From NCBI GenBank assembly GCA_021162265.1, contig JAGGZA010000077.1, positions 1-16,782 on the forward strand: a stretch of 16,782 nucleotides of DNA, read 5' to 3'. Origin of the DNA: Candidatus Aerophobota bacterium (lineage in GTDB: Bacteria; Aerophobota; Aerophobia; Aerophobales; B3-G15). The position numbers and the translations under genes were made by a program. The notes below the pieces were generated by a model. The model did no database searches, was not told the origin of the DNA, and saw only the letters and a program-made list of their open reading frames with translations. Of this stretch, positions 7,911 through 15,166 are shown in pieces. Position 1 is the first letter of the stretch. Every line of letters begins with the position of its first letter.

Positions 7911-8531
7911 ATGCCGAGAATAATTCAGTTTAACCCAACAAGAATGGAGCTTTTAAAACAGAAAAAAAGACTGGAAACTGCACAAAGGGCTCATGACCTT
8001 TTAGAGGATAAAAGAGACGAACTTATCCAGAGGTTTTTCCCTCTTGTAAAGGAAGTGAGACAGTTAAGGAAAAAAGTTGAGGATAAGCTAAAAAAAGCCT
8101 ATATGGATTTTCAAATAGCAAAGATGATAAACTGGGAGAGAGAAATTGAAGAATGTCTTCTTATGCCCAGCGTAAAATGTAATCTTGAAATTTCAAAGTT
8201 CACCTCACTTGGCGCTCCTCAGTTTGAAATAAAAATAGAAGGAGAACCTCTCTGTTACGGATTTTATGAAAGTAACTGGAAACTGGATGAGGGAATAAGG
8301 TCCTTTTACGACATCCTGGTAAGTCTTTTAGAACTTGCTCAGAAGGAAGAAGAGGTAAAAAGGTTAGCAAGAGAAATAGAGCGGACAAGAAGAAGAGTAA
8401 ATGCCCTTGAGCATATCTTTATACCCCAGATCAAAGAAATAGTAAAGTACATTACAATGAAACTCGAAGAAAGAGAGAGAGCCCACATAATCAATATAAT
8501 GAAAGTGAAGGAGCTCATGGAGGAAAGCTAA
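7911..8531 (+). CDS. atpD: V/A-type ATP synthase subunit D (central rotor shaft)
   Basis: Subunit D forms the long coiled-coil shaft that turns inside the A3B3 head. The 206 residues match the family. The N-terminus has the family start FNPTRMELLKQKKRLETAQR (7-26), followed by a long charged helix to about residue 70. A short beta-rich middle (about 95-125) leads to a second long helix with VKRLAREIERTRRRVNALEH, also typical. AAGGA at 7898-7902 precedes the start. It is the last gene of the plus-strand run: no subunit F, I, K, E or C gene follows. Its TAA stop (8529-8531) overlaps the TAG stop of the convergent gene. The symbol ntpD is also used. Confidence 0.95.
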   Translation: MPRIIQFNPTRMELLKQKKRLETAQRAHDLLEDKRDELIQRFFPLVKEVRQLRKKVEDKLKKAYMDFQIAKMINWEREIEECLLMPSVKCNLEISKFTSLGAPQFEIKIEGEPLCYGFYESNWKLDEGIRSFYDILVSLLELAQKEEEVKRLAREIERTRRRVNALEHIFIPQIKEIVKYITMKLEERERAHIINIMKVKELMEES

Positions 8532-9718
8532 TTCACTCTAATAGATTCCTCATATATCAATCTTGCTATTTTTAAGCTTGCTCCAGGAGCTCCCATCCTT
8601 TCTCTACCAATCTTTGCTATCTCACACAGTTTGTTAGAGTCATCAAGAAGAGATAAAACTCTGGAGGCAATAGCTTTTGCGTCGTTTTTTACAATAAAAA
8701 CACATCCTCCCAGAAGTTTTCGCTGATTCTGTAAAAACTTCTCTGTTATTTGAGGACCCTTCCCGGGAAAAGCCACCACAGGTTTCCCTAAACCAACCGC
8801 CTGCTCGTTGGCCATACCTGCTGTCCCTATAATAACTCTTGAAAGATTAACAACATCTCCAAATTTTCCCTGAGTTACCTTTACTAAAGCTCCCTCCGGG
8901 GAAATAAGATAAGCTACCACTCCTCTTTCTCTTTCCTTATAGCCTGGATTTCCCATTACCCACTCATTTTTTAAAAAATTAACAATTTTCCCTGCATTAA
9001 GAGAGGGAGAAAGAGCTAAAAGAAAGGAAATTTTTCCTCTCTTTCTAAGATAAATTTCCCTTACAGCACAAAGAATAGTTATAAGTTTATGGTAAGCTTC
9101 CTTTCTGCTGCCAGGAACAATGCCCACAACAGGAACATCCTTTTTTATTCCAAAGACTTCCCCTGTTACCTCAAGACAATCCATCATTGGATTTCCCAGG
9201 TAAGTTGCGTTTATTCCATAATCTTTCAGGGAGGAAGCTGTTTTTTTATCTCGAGCAATAACCACTCTGCAGAATTTCCTCATAATCCATTTTTCTATTA
9301 AATAATGCTCTCTTATATAATCTGATTTAGCTGTAGCGATAAAAACAAGGGGTTTTTTTATAAAAAAAGCTGAGGTTAAAACCAAGAAGATATCCCCAAC
9401 ACAAACAACCATCTTTACTCCGTCTTTTTCCTCTTTCAAGTTCCTTATCTTTTCCCTGTACATCTTTAGCCAGCCTGCTCTTAAATCCCTGAGAAAATAA
9501 AAAAAATTCCCCGCTATGAAACCATCACTGGGCATTATTCTGCAGGGACCTAAAATTTCTATATTTAGCCTTCTATAGGGATACCCATCTCCCACGAAGG
9601 GCAAAACCTTGATTTTAAGAAAAGGAAACTCTTTAAGGAGTGCATCTATTATGGAACAGGCAATAATATCTTCTGCGTGCCCATTGGATAAAAATAGTAT
9701 GGACTCACTCTTTGCCAT
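8528..9718 (-). CDS. Lipid-A-disaccharide synthase-related glycosyltransferase (LpxB-like)
   Basis: This 396-residue GT-B-fold protein resembles the lipid-A-disaccharide synthase-related family known from cyanobacteria and other deep lineages, not canonical LpxB. The N-terminus reads ILFLSNGHAEDIIA (7-20) instead of the GEASGDL of true LpxB. LpxB-like landmarks remain: GNPMMD (175-180) where LpxB has a GH-x-MAD motif, VPGSRKE (201-207), and a donor-binding segment with GTAGMANEQAVGLGKPVVAF (298-317) followed by PGKGPQ. The substrate is not established for the family; a glycolipid product is a reasonable inference from its place at the end of the envelope cluster. It has no signal peptide or clear membrane segment, so a peripheral cytoplasmic protein is likely. 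The ATG at 9718 has AAGG five bases upstream. A 42-base gap separates it from the flippase gene; only here does the cluster have a real spacer. Confidence 0.8.
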   Translation of the reverse strand: MAKSESILFLSNGHAEDIIACSIIDALLKEFPFLKIKVLPFVGDGYPYRRLNIEILGPCRIMPSDGFIAGNFFYFLRDLRAGWLKMYREKIRNLKEEKDGVKMVVCVGDIFLVLTSAFFIKKPLVFIATAKSDYIREHYLIEKWIMRKFCRVVIARDKKTASSLKDYGINATYLGNPMMDCLEVTGEVFGIKKDVPVVGIVPGSRKEAYHKLITILCAVREIYLRKRGKISFLLALSPSLNAGKIVNFLKNEWVMGNPGYKERERGVVAYLISPEGALVKVTQGKFGDVVNLSRVIIGTAGMANEQAVGLGKPVVAFPGKGPQITEKFLQNQRKLLGGCVFIVKNDAKAIASRVLSLLDDSNKLCEIAKIGRERMGAPGASLKIARLIYEESIRVN

Positions 9719-9760
9719 AATAACCTTCTGTATTAAAAATTAAAAAATCCTTAGAAATAA

Positions 9761-10132
9761 TCAGGACCTCGATATAAGAAATACACCACCACAGATTAAC
9801 AGAACTCCAACAATTCTAATAAAGTTGAGGCGCTCGTTTAGAAAAAACCAGGAAAATATAAGGACAAGCACATAACCAGCGCTTATCATGGGATACGCAT
9901 AGCTTAAATCTACCCTTGAAAGAGCAGTTAGCCAGAAAATGGTGCTTATCACATATAAGAAAATTCCCAATAAGACAAAAGGCTCTGTAAACATAGAAAT
10001 CAGTGTAGCAAAAAGGGTGGGGAACTTTAAAGAAATACCTCCCAATCTGGACATACCCTGCTTCATAGATACCTGTCCCACCGCTCCTAAAAAAACACTT
10101 ATAAAAATCAAAGTTATTGCCTTCATCTTCAT
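9761..10132 (-). CDS. Small four-helix SMR/EamA-type membrane protein, ArnE/ArnF-like flippase candidate
   Basis: The 123 residues form four membrane helices (about 5-25, 47-68, 76-98, 104-121), the size of half an EamA transporter or one EmrE-type subunit. The first helix has GAVGQVSMKQG (16-26), closely recalling the small ArnE/ArnF proteins thought to flip undecaprenyl-phosphate-aminoarabinose. It lacks the membrane glutamate of EmrE drug pumps, since Gly-Ala-Val-Gly-Gln occupies that region. LNERL at 98-102 is an EamA-family signature. The ATG overlaps the TGA of the upstream GT2 gene (ATGA, 10129-10132). GGGGG lies immediately before that ATG and sits at a better distance from the second ATG (10126), so either may be used. 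Its place between a polyprenyl-phosphate sugar synthase and an ArnT-like transferase supports a lipid-linked sugar flippase. Confidence 0.75.
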   Translation of the reverse strand: MKMKAITLIFISVFLGAVGQVSMKQGMSRLGGISLKFPTLFATLISMFTEPFVLLGIFLYVISTIFWLTALSRVDLSYAYPMISAGYVLVLIFSWFFLNERLNFIRIVGVLLICGGVFLISRS

Positions 10133-10908
10133 CCCCCGCTATATTTTCTTATCTTTTTCCAGAATCTAAAAAGCTCTAAGAATGCTTTAAAAACAACCCT
10201 TAAGTTATTCCCGGTTTGCTTTCCTTCCCTCCTTGGAAAATGATTAACCCCTATTTCTTTTATAATATATCCCTTTTTCTTTGCCATAATAAGAAACTCT
10301 GCACTTATAAAGGCACCATCACTTCCAAGAGATATATCCTTCAATATATCTTTTTTAAACAGCTTGAAAGCACAATCTATATCCTTAATCCTTAAATTAA
10401 AAAGAACCCTTATTGCCAGATTATAAATCCTGGCATTGATAGTTCTTATCAAAGGGTCTGCTCTTTTCCTTCTGTACCCACAGGCAATATCAGCACCCTC
10501 TTCTATTAAATCCATTAATTTAGGTAGCTCTTTTATATCAAACTGACCATCCGAGTCAGTGAAAAAAATTAAATCACCTTTTGCTATCCTGAATCCACTC
10601 CTGAGTGCTGCACCATAACCTCTATTAGATGAATGATGAACAGGTATAACTTTTTCGCAGCTGTTTGCCAGCTCATCAATTAACTCTCCTGTGCCATCCT
10701 CACTTCCATCGTTAACAATAATAATCTCGTAACTTTGAGTAATTGCAGGAATAAATTTTAAGATGGAATCTACAACTTTCTTTATATTCTTCTCCTCGTT
10801 ATAAGCAGGGAGAACAACAGAGAGCTTTTTATTAACTTTTTTTGTTGGTAAGGACAATTTCTCCATCTTTTCTTTTAAAGACATAAACATCCATTCCTTT
10901 AAGCTCAT
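10129..10908 (-). CDS. GT2 polyprenyl-phosphate sugar synthase (DPM1/ArnC-like)
   Basis: This enzyme probably transfers a sugar from a nucleotide donor to undecaprenyl or another polyprenyl phosphate on the cytoplasmic face. The GT-A domain begins at about residue 28 with KLSVVLPAYNEE. Donor-binding NDGSEDGT is at 66-73 and the metal-binding DSDGQ at 118-122. KDIDCAFKLF (175-184) and HFPRREGKQTG (223-233) are typical of the dolichyl-phosphate-mannose-synthase-like group. At 259 residues it lacks the C-terminal membrane helices of ArnC/GtrB, so it resembles the soluble DPM1 type. The start is uncertain. The longest form, MSLKEWMFMSLKEKMEKL, overlaps the upstream gene by 77 bases; ATGs at 10890, 10884 and 10866 are in frame, and AAAGGA upstream favours 10890 or 10884. 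Sugar and final acceptor are unknown. Confidence 0.88.
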   Translation of the reverse strand: MSLKEWMFMSLKEKMEKLSLPTKKVNKKLSVVLPAYNEEKNIKKVVDSILKFIPAITQSYEIIIVNDGSEDGTGELIDELANSCEKVIPVHHSSNRGYGAALRSGFRIAKGDLIFFTDSDGQFDIKELPKLMDLIEEGADIACGYRRKRADPLIRTINARIYNLAIRVLFNLRIKDIDCAFKLFKKDILKDISLGSDGAFISAEFLIMAKKKGYIIKEIGVNHFPRREGKQTGNNLRVVFKAFLELFRFWKKIRKYSGG

Positions 10909-12538
10909 TTTTTATCTTTTGATAATCTTCCACTCTCATAAGACAATAAACCCTACTCCTGGATGCTAAAAATAATCTAAGTTCCTCTCCATTTTTAATT
11001 CCTTCAACAGGGTGATCGCTGTAATAAATAAGACTACAGTTAAAAGACATAAAATTATCATTTGACGCAGGATAATTACCTATTTTTTCTCCATATCTCA
11101 TAGAAGATCTTATCTGATTTGCCAGAAACTTTGTTGGTTTGAAAACCTCGGTTAAAGGTAAAATATGGAGCGTAAGAATCCCTGTTAAAAAACACATACC
11201 TCCTACCAGTCCTGCAACAGACAAATAAGTATTTTTCCTTAAAAGGAGAAAAATAAAAGAGAAAATACCTGCTGCAAATAGAGAAATAATTATAAGAAAA
11301 ATACCCATCTTAAATAAATTGTATTCAAGGGGCAAAACTTTTCCTGCAATAAGAAAAATAGCTAAAGCAAAAGCAGAGGTAAGAAAAAAATATATTGCAA
11401 AGGATATAAAAACTCCCTTCTTTTTGCTTTTTATGTAATAAGAAAAGTCATCCCACAATTTCCCGACACTTAAGGCACAAGCAGGATAAAGAGGAAAGAT
11501 GTATCCCGGTAACTTGCTTTTAGCTGCAGAGAAGAATGCAAAAACTACGGCAAACCAGATTAAAATTAAAAAAGTTTTCTCTTTTTCCTCCTTTTGAAAC
11601 CTTTCCTCTATCTTTTTTTTAAAAAGATGTATAAAGGATAAGGGCAAGAAGCTACTCCAGGGGAAAAAACCAAGAAAAAGAACAGGAACATAGTAATAAA
11701 AAGGACCTGTTCTTCCTTCAAAAGGAGTTGTAAACCTTGCAACATTCCTTAAGAGAAAAAAACTCTCTATAAAATCTCTTCCATGCCGCACAATTTCAAC
11801 TACATACCAGGGAAAAGCAACAAGAATAAAAACGGCAGCTGCCTCAAAAAATCTTATTTTCCTCACTTTATTTAAATTTCTGGTTAAAAAGAGAAAAATC
11901 ATTATAACAAAAAAAGGGATAACCATCCCTATAGGTCCTTTGGTAAGAGTTGCAAGAGCCATAAAAAGGGAAGAAAATAAAAAATAGCGCCTTTTATGAT
12001 TATCTTTAAATCCAAGATAGAAAAAGAAAATGGATAAAGTAATAAAGAAACTTAAAGGAACATCAACGAGAGCAAGGCGGGATTGGATTATAAACTGCAG
12101 AGAAGTAGCAAGAATGATACCAGAAAAAAAACCTGTTCTTTTGTTAAACAAAATTTTGCCAAAAAAGTAAACTGCTATGACTTCTGCTATTCCAAACAAA
12201 GCAGAACCTAATCTTGTTGTAAACTCATTCCAGCCAAAAAAACGATAAAAAAATGCAGTAATCCACATATAAAGTGGAGGTTTATCAAACCACTGTTTAT
12301 AGTTAAAATGAAGTGTTATCCAATCGCCGGTCTTCAGGATTTCCCTGGCTACCTCACCATAAATTGCCTCATCGGTTTCCCAGAGACTTGGCTCTCCTAA
12401 TTTAAAAACAAATAGATACCAACAAAGAACTATAAAAATAAAGAACAAAAACCACTCTCTGTAAATTATCTTAGATATAAATCTAACCCTCTTTTCGTCT
12501 AAAAAAGTCCTCTTCACCTTTAAGAGCCTCTCTAACAC
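10832..12538 (-). CDS. ArnT/PMT-like polytopic glycosyltransferase (GT39/GT83 type)
   Basis: This integral membrane enzyme (568 residues, about a dozen hydrophobic segments) belongs to the GT-C fold group that moves a sugar from a polyprenyl phosphate to a lipid, glycan or protein outside the inner membrane. The first extracytoplasmic loop has WETDEAIYGEVAREI (53-67), where Asp56-Glu57 matches the ArnT/PMT acidic motif, followed by DKPPLY (85-90). RLALVD (154-159) gives the second conserved Asp159. A C-terminal soluble domain (about 475-568) follows the last helix. No ATG lies near the N-terminus. The longest start is GTG at 12538, but GTG at 12517 has GAGAGG nine bases upstream and is preferred, shortening the protein by seven residues and leaving a 35-base overlap with the preceding gene. 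The partner synthase and flippase lie just downstream. ArnT itself is one possibility, but the sugar cannot be read. Confidence 0.88.
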   Translation of the reverse strand: MLERLLKVKRTFLDEKRVRFISKIIYREWFLFFIFIVLCWYLFVFKLGEPSLWETDEAIYGEVAREILKTGDWITLHFNYKQWFDKPPLYMWITAFFYRFFGWNEFTTRLGSALFGIAEVIAVYFFGKILFNKRTGFFSGIILATSLQFIIQSRLALVDVPLSFFITLSIFFFYLGFKDNHKRRYFLFSSLFMALATLTKGPIGMVIPFFVIMIFLFLTRNLNKVRKIRFFEAAAVFILVAFPWYVVEIVRHGRDFIESFFLLRNVARFTTPFEGRTGPFYYYVPVLFLGFFPWSSFLPLSFIHLFKKKIEERFQKEEKEKTFLILIWFAVVFAFFSAAKSKLPGYIFPLYPACALSVGKLWDDFSYYIKSKKKGVFISFAIYFFLTSAFALAIFLIAGKVLPLEYNLFKMGIFLIIISLFAAGIFSFIFLLLRKNTYLSVAGLVGGMCFLTGILTLHILPLTEVFKPTKFLANQIRSSMRYGEKIGNYPASNDNFMSFNCSLIYYSDHPVEGIKNGEELRLFLASRSRVYCLMRVEDYQKIKNELKGMDVYVFKRKDGEIVLTNKKS

Positions 12539-13433
12539 CGCTTATATAGCAGTGACTTGTAATAATTTTAATTAAAAGACCCAGAAGAAAATGCGAGTTG
12601 CGTTTTTCAAGCCTTAAAAGTAAATCTCCTATCCACCTTGTGTTTCTCCAGTCAACAGGATTTAAAAAACGATCAAGAATAAAGAAAAAAGAGCTTATAT
12701 GAGTCATAAGCTTAACTTCTAAAGTGGGATGCTTGCGGTAAAACAGTACTGCCATCCTCCCTCTCATTCTCTCCTTGGCACACAAAGCTGGAAGGTCAGC
12801 TAAGGTTGCCTTTTTTCTATAGTGATACCCAATAGCGTTCTTGTTTGTTATGACTTTTAATCCTTCCCTTTTCAACCTTAACCCTAATTCAAGGTCCTCC
12901 CAGCCGTATTCCTTAAAGTCTTCATCAAATAAGCCGACTTTAAAAAGATACTTTTTTCTTATAGAAACGTTTCCTGTAGCAAAAAAGGCAAATGATAAGT
13001 CGCCTAATTTCATCTTTTCTCCAAAGGGATTATCTATATTATCGGTGTTAATTATCGCTCCTCTAACAATTACTCCATCTTCTTTATGACAGCTTAAATG
13101 CTCCTTTATAAAGGATGGAGTAACTAATATATCGCTATCAACAAATATAACTATTTCCCCACGAGCTTTCTTTATTCCATAATTCCTGGCACAGGAGGCA
13201 CCTTTGTTTTCCTGCTTAAAGTACCTCAAATCGCAAGGAGCACTTATGGAACTTACAACTTCCTGAGTGTTATCGGTTGAACCATCATCAACTATTATGA
13301 CCTCATACTTATCCGGAGGGTAGGTTTGATTGGCTAAGTTTTTAACAACCTTCTCTATTATATAAGCTCTGTTATAAGTGGGTATTATTACGCTAACTTC
13401 AATATTCTTATTGTCTTTATCACTTTTGTTCAT
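12483..13433 (-). CDS. GT2 family glycosyltransferase, envelope polysaccharide
   Basis: This is a cytoplasmic, inverting GT-A glycosyltransferase of 316 residues that probably adds one sugar during polysaccharide or lipid-glycan assembly. VSVIIPTYNR (13-22) opens the domain. DDGSTDNT (49-56) and VDSD (98-101) form the nucleotide-sugar and metal site. ATGNVSIRKK (152-161) and GWEDLELGLR (177-186) match the acceptor-side motif seen in chondroitin-synthase-like and GalNAc-transferase-like GT2 enzymes, with ED as the likely catalytic pair. The C-terminal 90 residues contain hydrophobic helices that may associate with the membrane. Donor and acceptor are unknown. The ATG overlaps the stop of the ABC exporter gene (ATGA, 13430-13433), with GAGAAG as a weak ribosome binding site, so translation is likely coupled. 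Confidence 0.9.
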   Translation of the reverse strand: MNKSDKDNKNIEVSVIIPTYNRAYIIEKVVKNLANQTYPPDKYEVIIVDDGSTDNTQEVVSSISAPCDLRYFKQENKGASCARNYGIKKARGEIVIFVDSDILVTPSFIKEHLSCHKEDGVIVRGAIINTDNIDNPFGEKMKLGDLSFAFFATGNVSIRKKYLFKVGLFDEDFKEYGWEDLELGLRLKREGLKVITNKNAIGYHYRKKATLADLPALCAKERMRGRMAVLFYRKHPTLEVKLMTHISSFFFILDRFLNPVDWRNTRWIGDLLLRLEKRNSHFLLGLLIKIITSHCYISGVREALKGEEDFFRRKEG

Positions 13434-15166
13434 TTATCTTCTCTGTTAAACTGCATATTATACAGTTTTGCATAAAGCCCACCTCTTGAAATAAGCTCCT
13501 TATGTGAACCCACTTCTTCAATTTTCCCCTTATAAAGCACTACAATCTTATCAACTCCCTGAACTGTGGAAAGTCGGTGAGCTATTATGAATGTGGTCCT
13601 GTCCTTCATCAAGGAACCAAGAGCCTCCTTTATTAAAAGTTCAGATTGAGTATCAACTGCTGAGGTTGCCTCGTCAAGAATAAGTATACGGGGATTCCTC
13701 AGTATGGCTCTCGCTATAGCTATGCGTTGCTTTTCTCCCCCGGAAAGCTTTACTCCTCTTTCCCCTATTTGTGTATTGTAACCTTTATCTAAATTTATAA
13801 TAAATTCGTGAGCATTGGCTTTTTTTGCCGCATCTATAATTTCCTCCTCTGTCGCATCCATCTTGCTGTAGGCAATATTCTCTCTTATTGTCCCGCTAAA
13901 AAGGATGGTTTCCTGAGAAACAATACTTATTTGATTTCTGAGGCTCGAAAGACTAACATCTCTTATATCATAGCCATCTATGGTGATTGAGCCGGAAGTC
14001 GGGTCATAAAATCGAGGGATAAGACTTACAAGAGTGGTCTTGCCCACTCCACTTGGTCCTACAATAGCTATTTTCTCTCCGGGATTTACCTCAAGATTAA
14101 TATTTTCCAGAATCCTATCTCCTTTATCATAGGCAAAATAGACATTATTAAACCTCACATGTCCTTTTATCCTTGGCATTTTAAATGCTTTTGATGATTC
14201 CTTTATCTCGGGCTGAGTATCAAGAATTTCAAATATTCTCTCTGCGGAAGCAATAACCTGCTGATAAATCCCCGCAGCTCTACTTATCTGACTTAGAGGG
14301 TTAAGAACCAGACCAACATATCCAAGAAAGGCTACCAGCTCTCCCATGCTCAAGGACCCCTTTATAACTTCTCTTCCCCCATACCACAGAATAAAGATAA
14401 GTCCAGCCAGAGTCATAATTTCCACCAGAGGTGATAAAAGAGCTATTATGCGCGTTCTTTTAAGGCTTAACTGAAGATTTTTTATGTTCTCCTCCTGAAA
14501 CCTTTTGATCTCTCTTTTCTCTGAAGTAAAGGATTTTACCACCTCAATCCCCGCAACTGTTTCCTGTAGAATTGAAGAAATATCAGCCATTTTTCCTCTG
14601 ATAGAGCTGCTGGATTCCTTTATCCAGGAGCTAAATTTATTTATGGTAAAGGTCAAAACAGGAACAAGCAGCAGGATTAAGAGAGAAAGACGCCAGTGAA
14701 TGTAAAATATGAATGCCAAAATCCCTACAAGGAGAAGAGCATTTCCAAATAAATTTCCCATCTCATTAACAAGGGCATTTTGAATTACATCCACATCATT
14801 TATAAGGCGAGATATAATTTCTCCTGTGCGTTTTCTTTTATAAAAACTTAAGGAAAGACGCTGGAGATGCTCGTAAGCAGAATTACGAAGGTCAGTAATC
14901 ACTCCATAACTAACCCGGGAAAGAAGATAAGTTTGCCCATAAGATACAAACCCCTTAATAACAAAAAGCGCCAGAAGACCAACAGCGATAAGGTTTAAAA
15001 GGGAAAGGTCCTTGCCTTTTAAGATAACAGAATCAATAAGATCCTTCCCGATAATCCAGGGGACAACCAGTGTAACAGAAGTAGTAACTAATGTACAGAG
15101 TATACCCAGAACAAGATATCCCCAGTAAGGCTTAAAGTAGGCTAAAAGTCTACGGGAAGTTGTCAT
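13430..15166 (-). CDS. MsbA-like ABC exporter (fused membrane and ATPase domains)
   Basis: This half-transporter of 578 residues has six membrane helices (about 1-305) fused to one ATPase domain (about 335-578), and works as a dimer. The ATPase has Walker A GPSGVGKT (370-377), Q-loop Gln418 in IVSQET, signature LSGGEKQR (474-481), Walker B ILILDE (494-499) followed by ATSAVD, and switch His530 in IIAHRLS. All catalytic residues are present. Size and layout match MsbA and related lipid flippases, and the surrounding glycosyltransferases make a lipid-linked glycan or lipid A-like glycolipid the likely cargo. However, the family also includes drug and peptide exporters, so msbA is not assigned. 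The ATG overlaps the stop of the GT4 gene (ATGA, 15163-15166), with GGGGG six bases before the start. Confidence 0.93.
   Translation of the reverse strand: MTTSRRLLAYFKPYWGYLVLGILCTLVTTSVTLVVPWIIGKDLIDSVILKGKDLSLLNLIAVGLLALFVIKGFVSYGQTYLLSRVSYGVITDLRNSAYEHLQRLSLSFYKRKRTGEIISRLINDVDVIQNALVNEMGNLFGNALLLVGILAFIFYIHWRLSLLILLLVPVLTFTINKFSSWIKESSSSIRGKMADISSILQETVAGIEVVKSFTSEKREIKRFQEENIKNLQLSLKRTRIIALLSPLVEIMTLAGLIFILWYGGREVIKGSLSMGELVAFLGYVGLVLNPLSQISRAAGIYQQVIASAERIFEILDTQPEIKESSKAFKMPRIKGHVRFNNVYFAYDKGDRILENINLEVNPGEKIAIVGPSGVGKTTLVSLIPRFYDPTSGSITIDGYDIRDVSLSSLRNQISIVSQETILFSGTIRENIAYSKMDATEEEIIDAAKKANAHEFIINLDKGYNTQIGERGVKLSGGEKQRIAIARAILRNPRILILDEATSAVDTQSELLIKEALGSLMKDRTTFIIAHRLSTVQGVDKIVVLYKGKIEEVGSHKELISRGGLYAKLYNMQFNREDK

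Noticed and set aside
8520..8551. GAGGAA/TTCCTC stem around the shared stops as a bidirectional terminator
   Set aside because: Six pairs with a 20-base loop and no adjacent T-run on either strand make it too weak to call.
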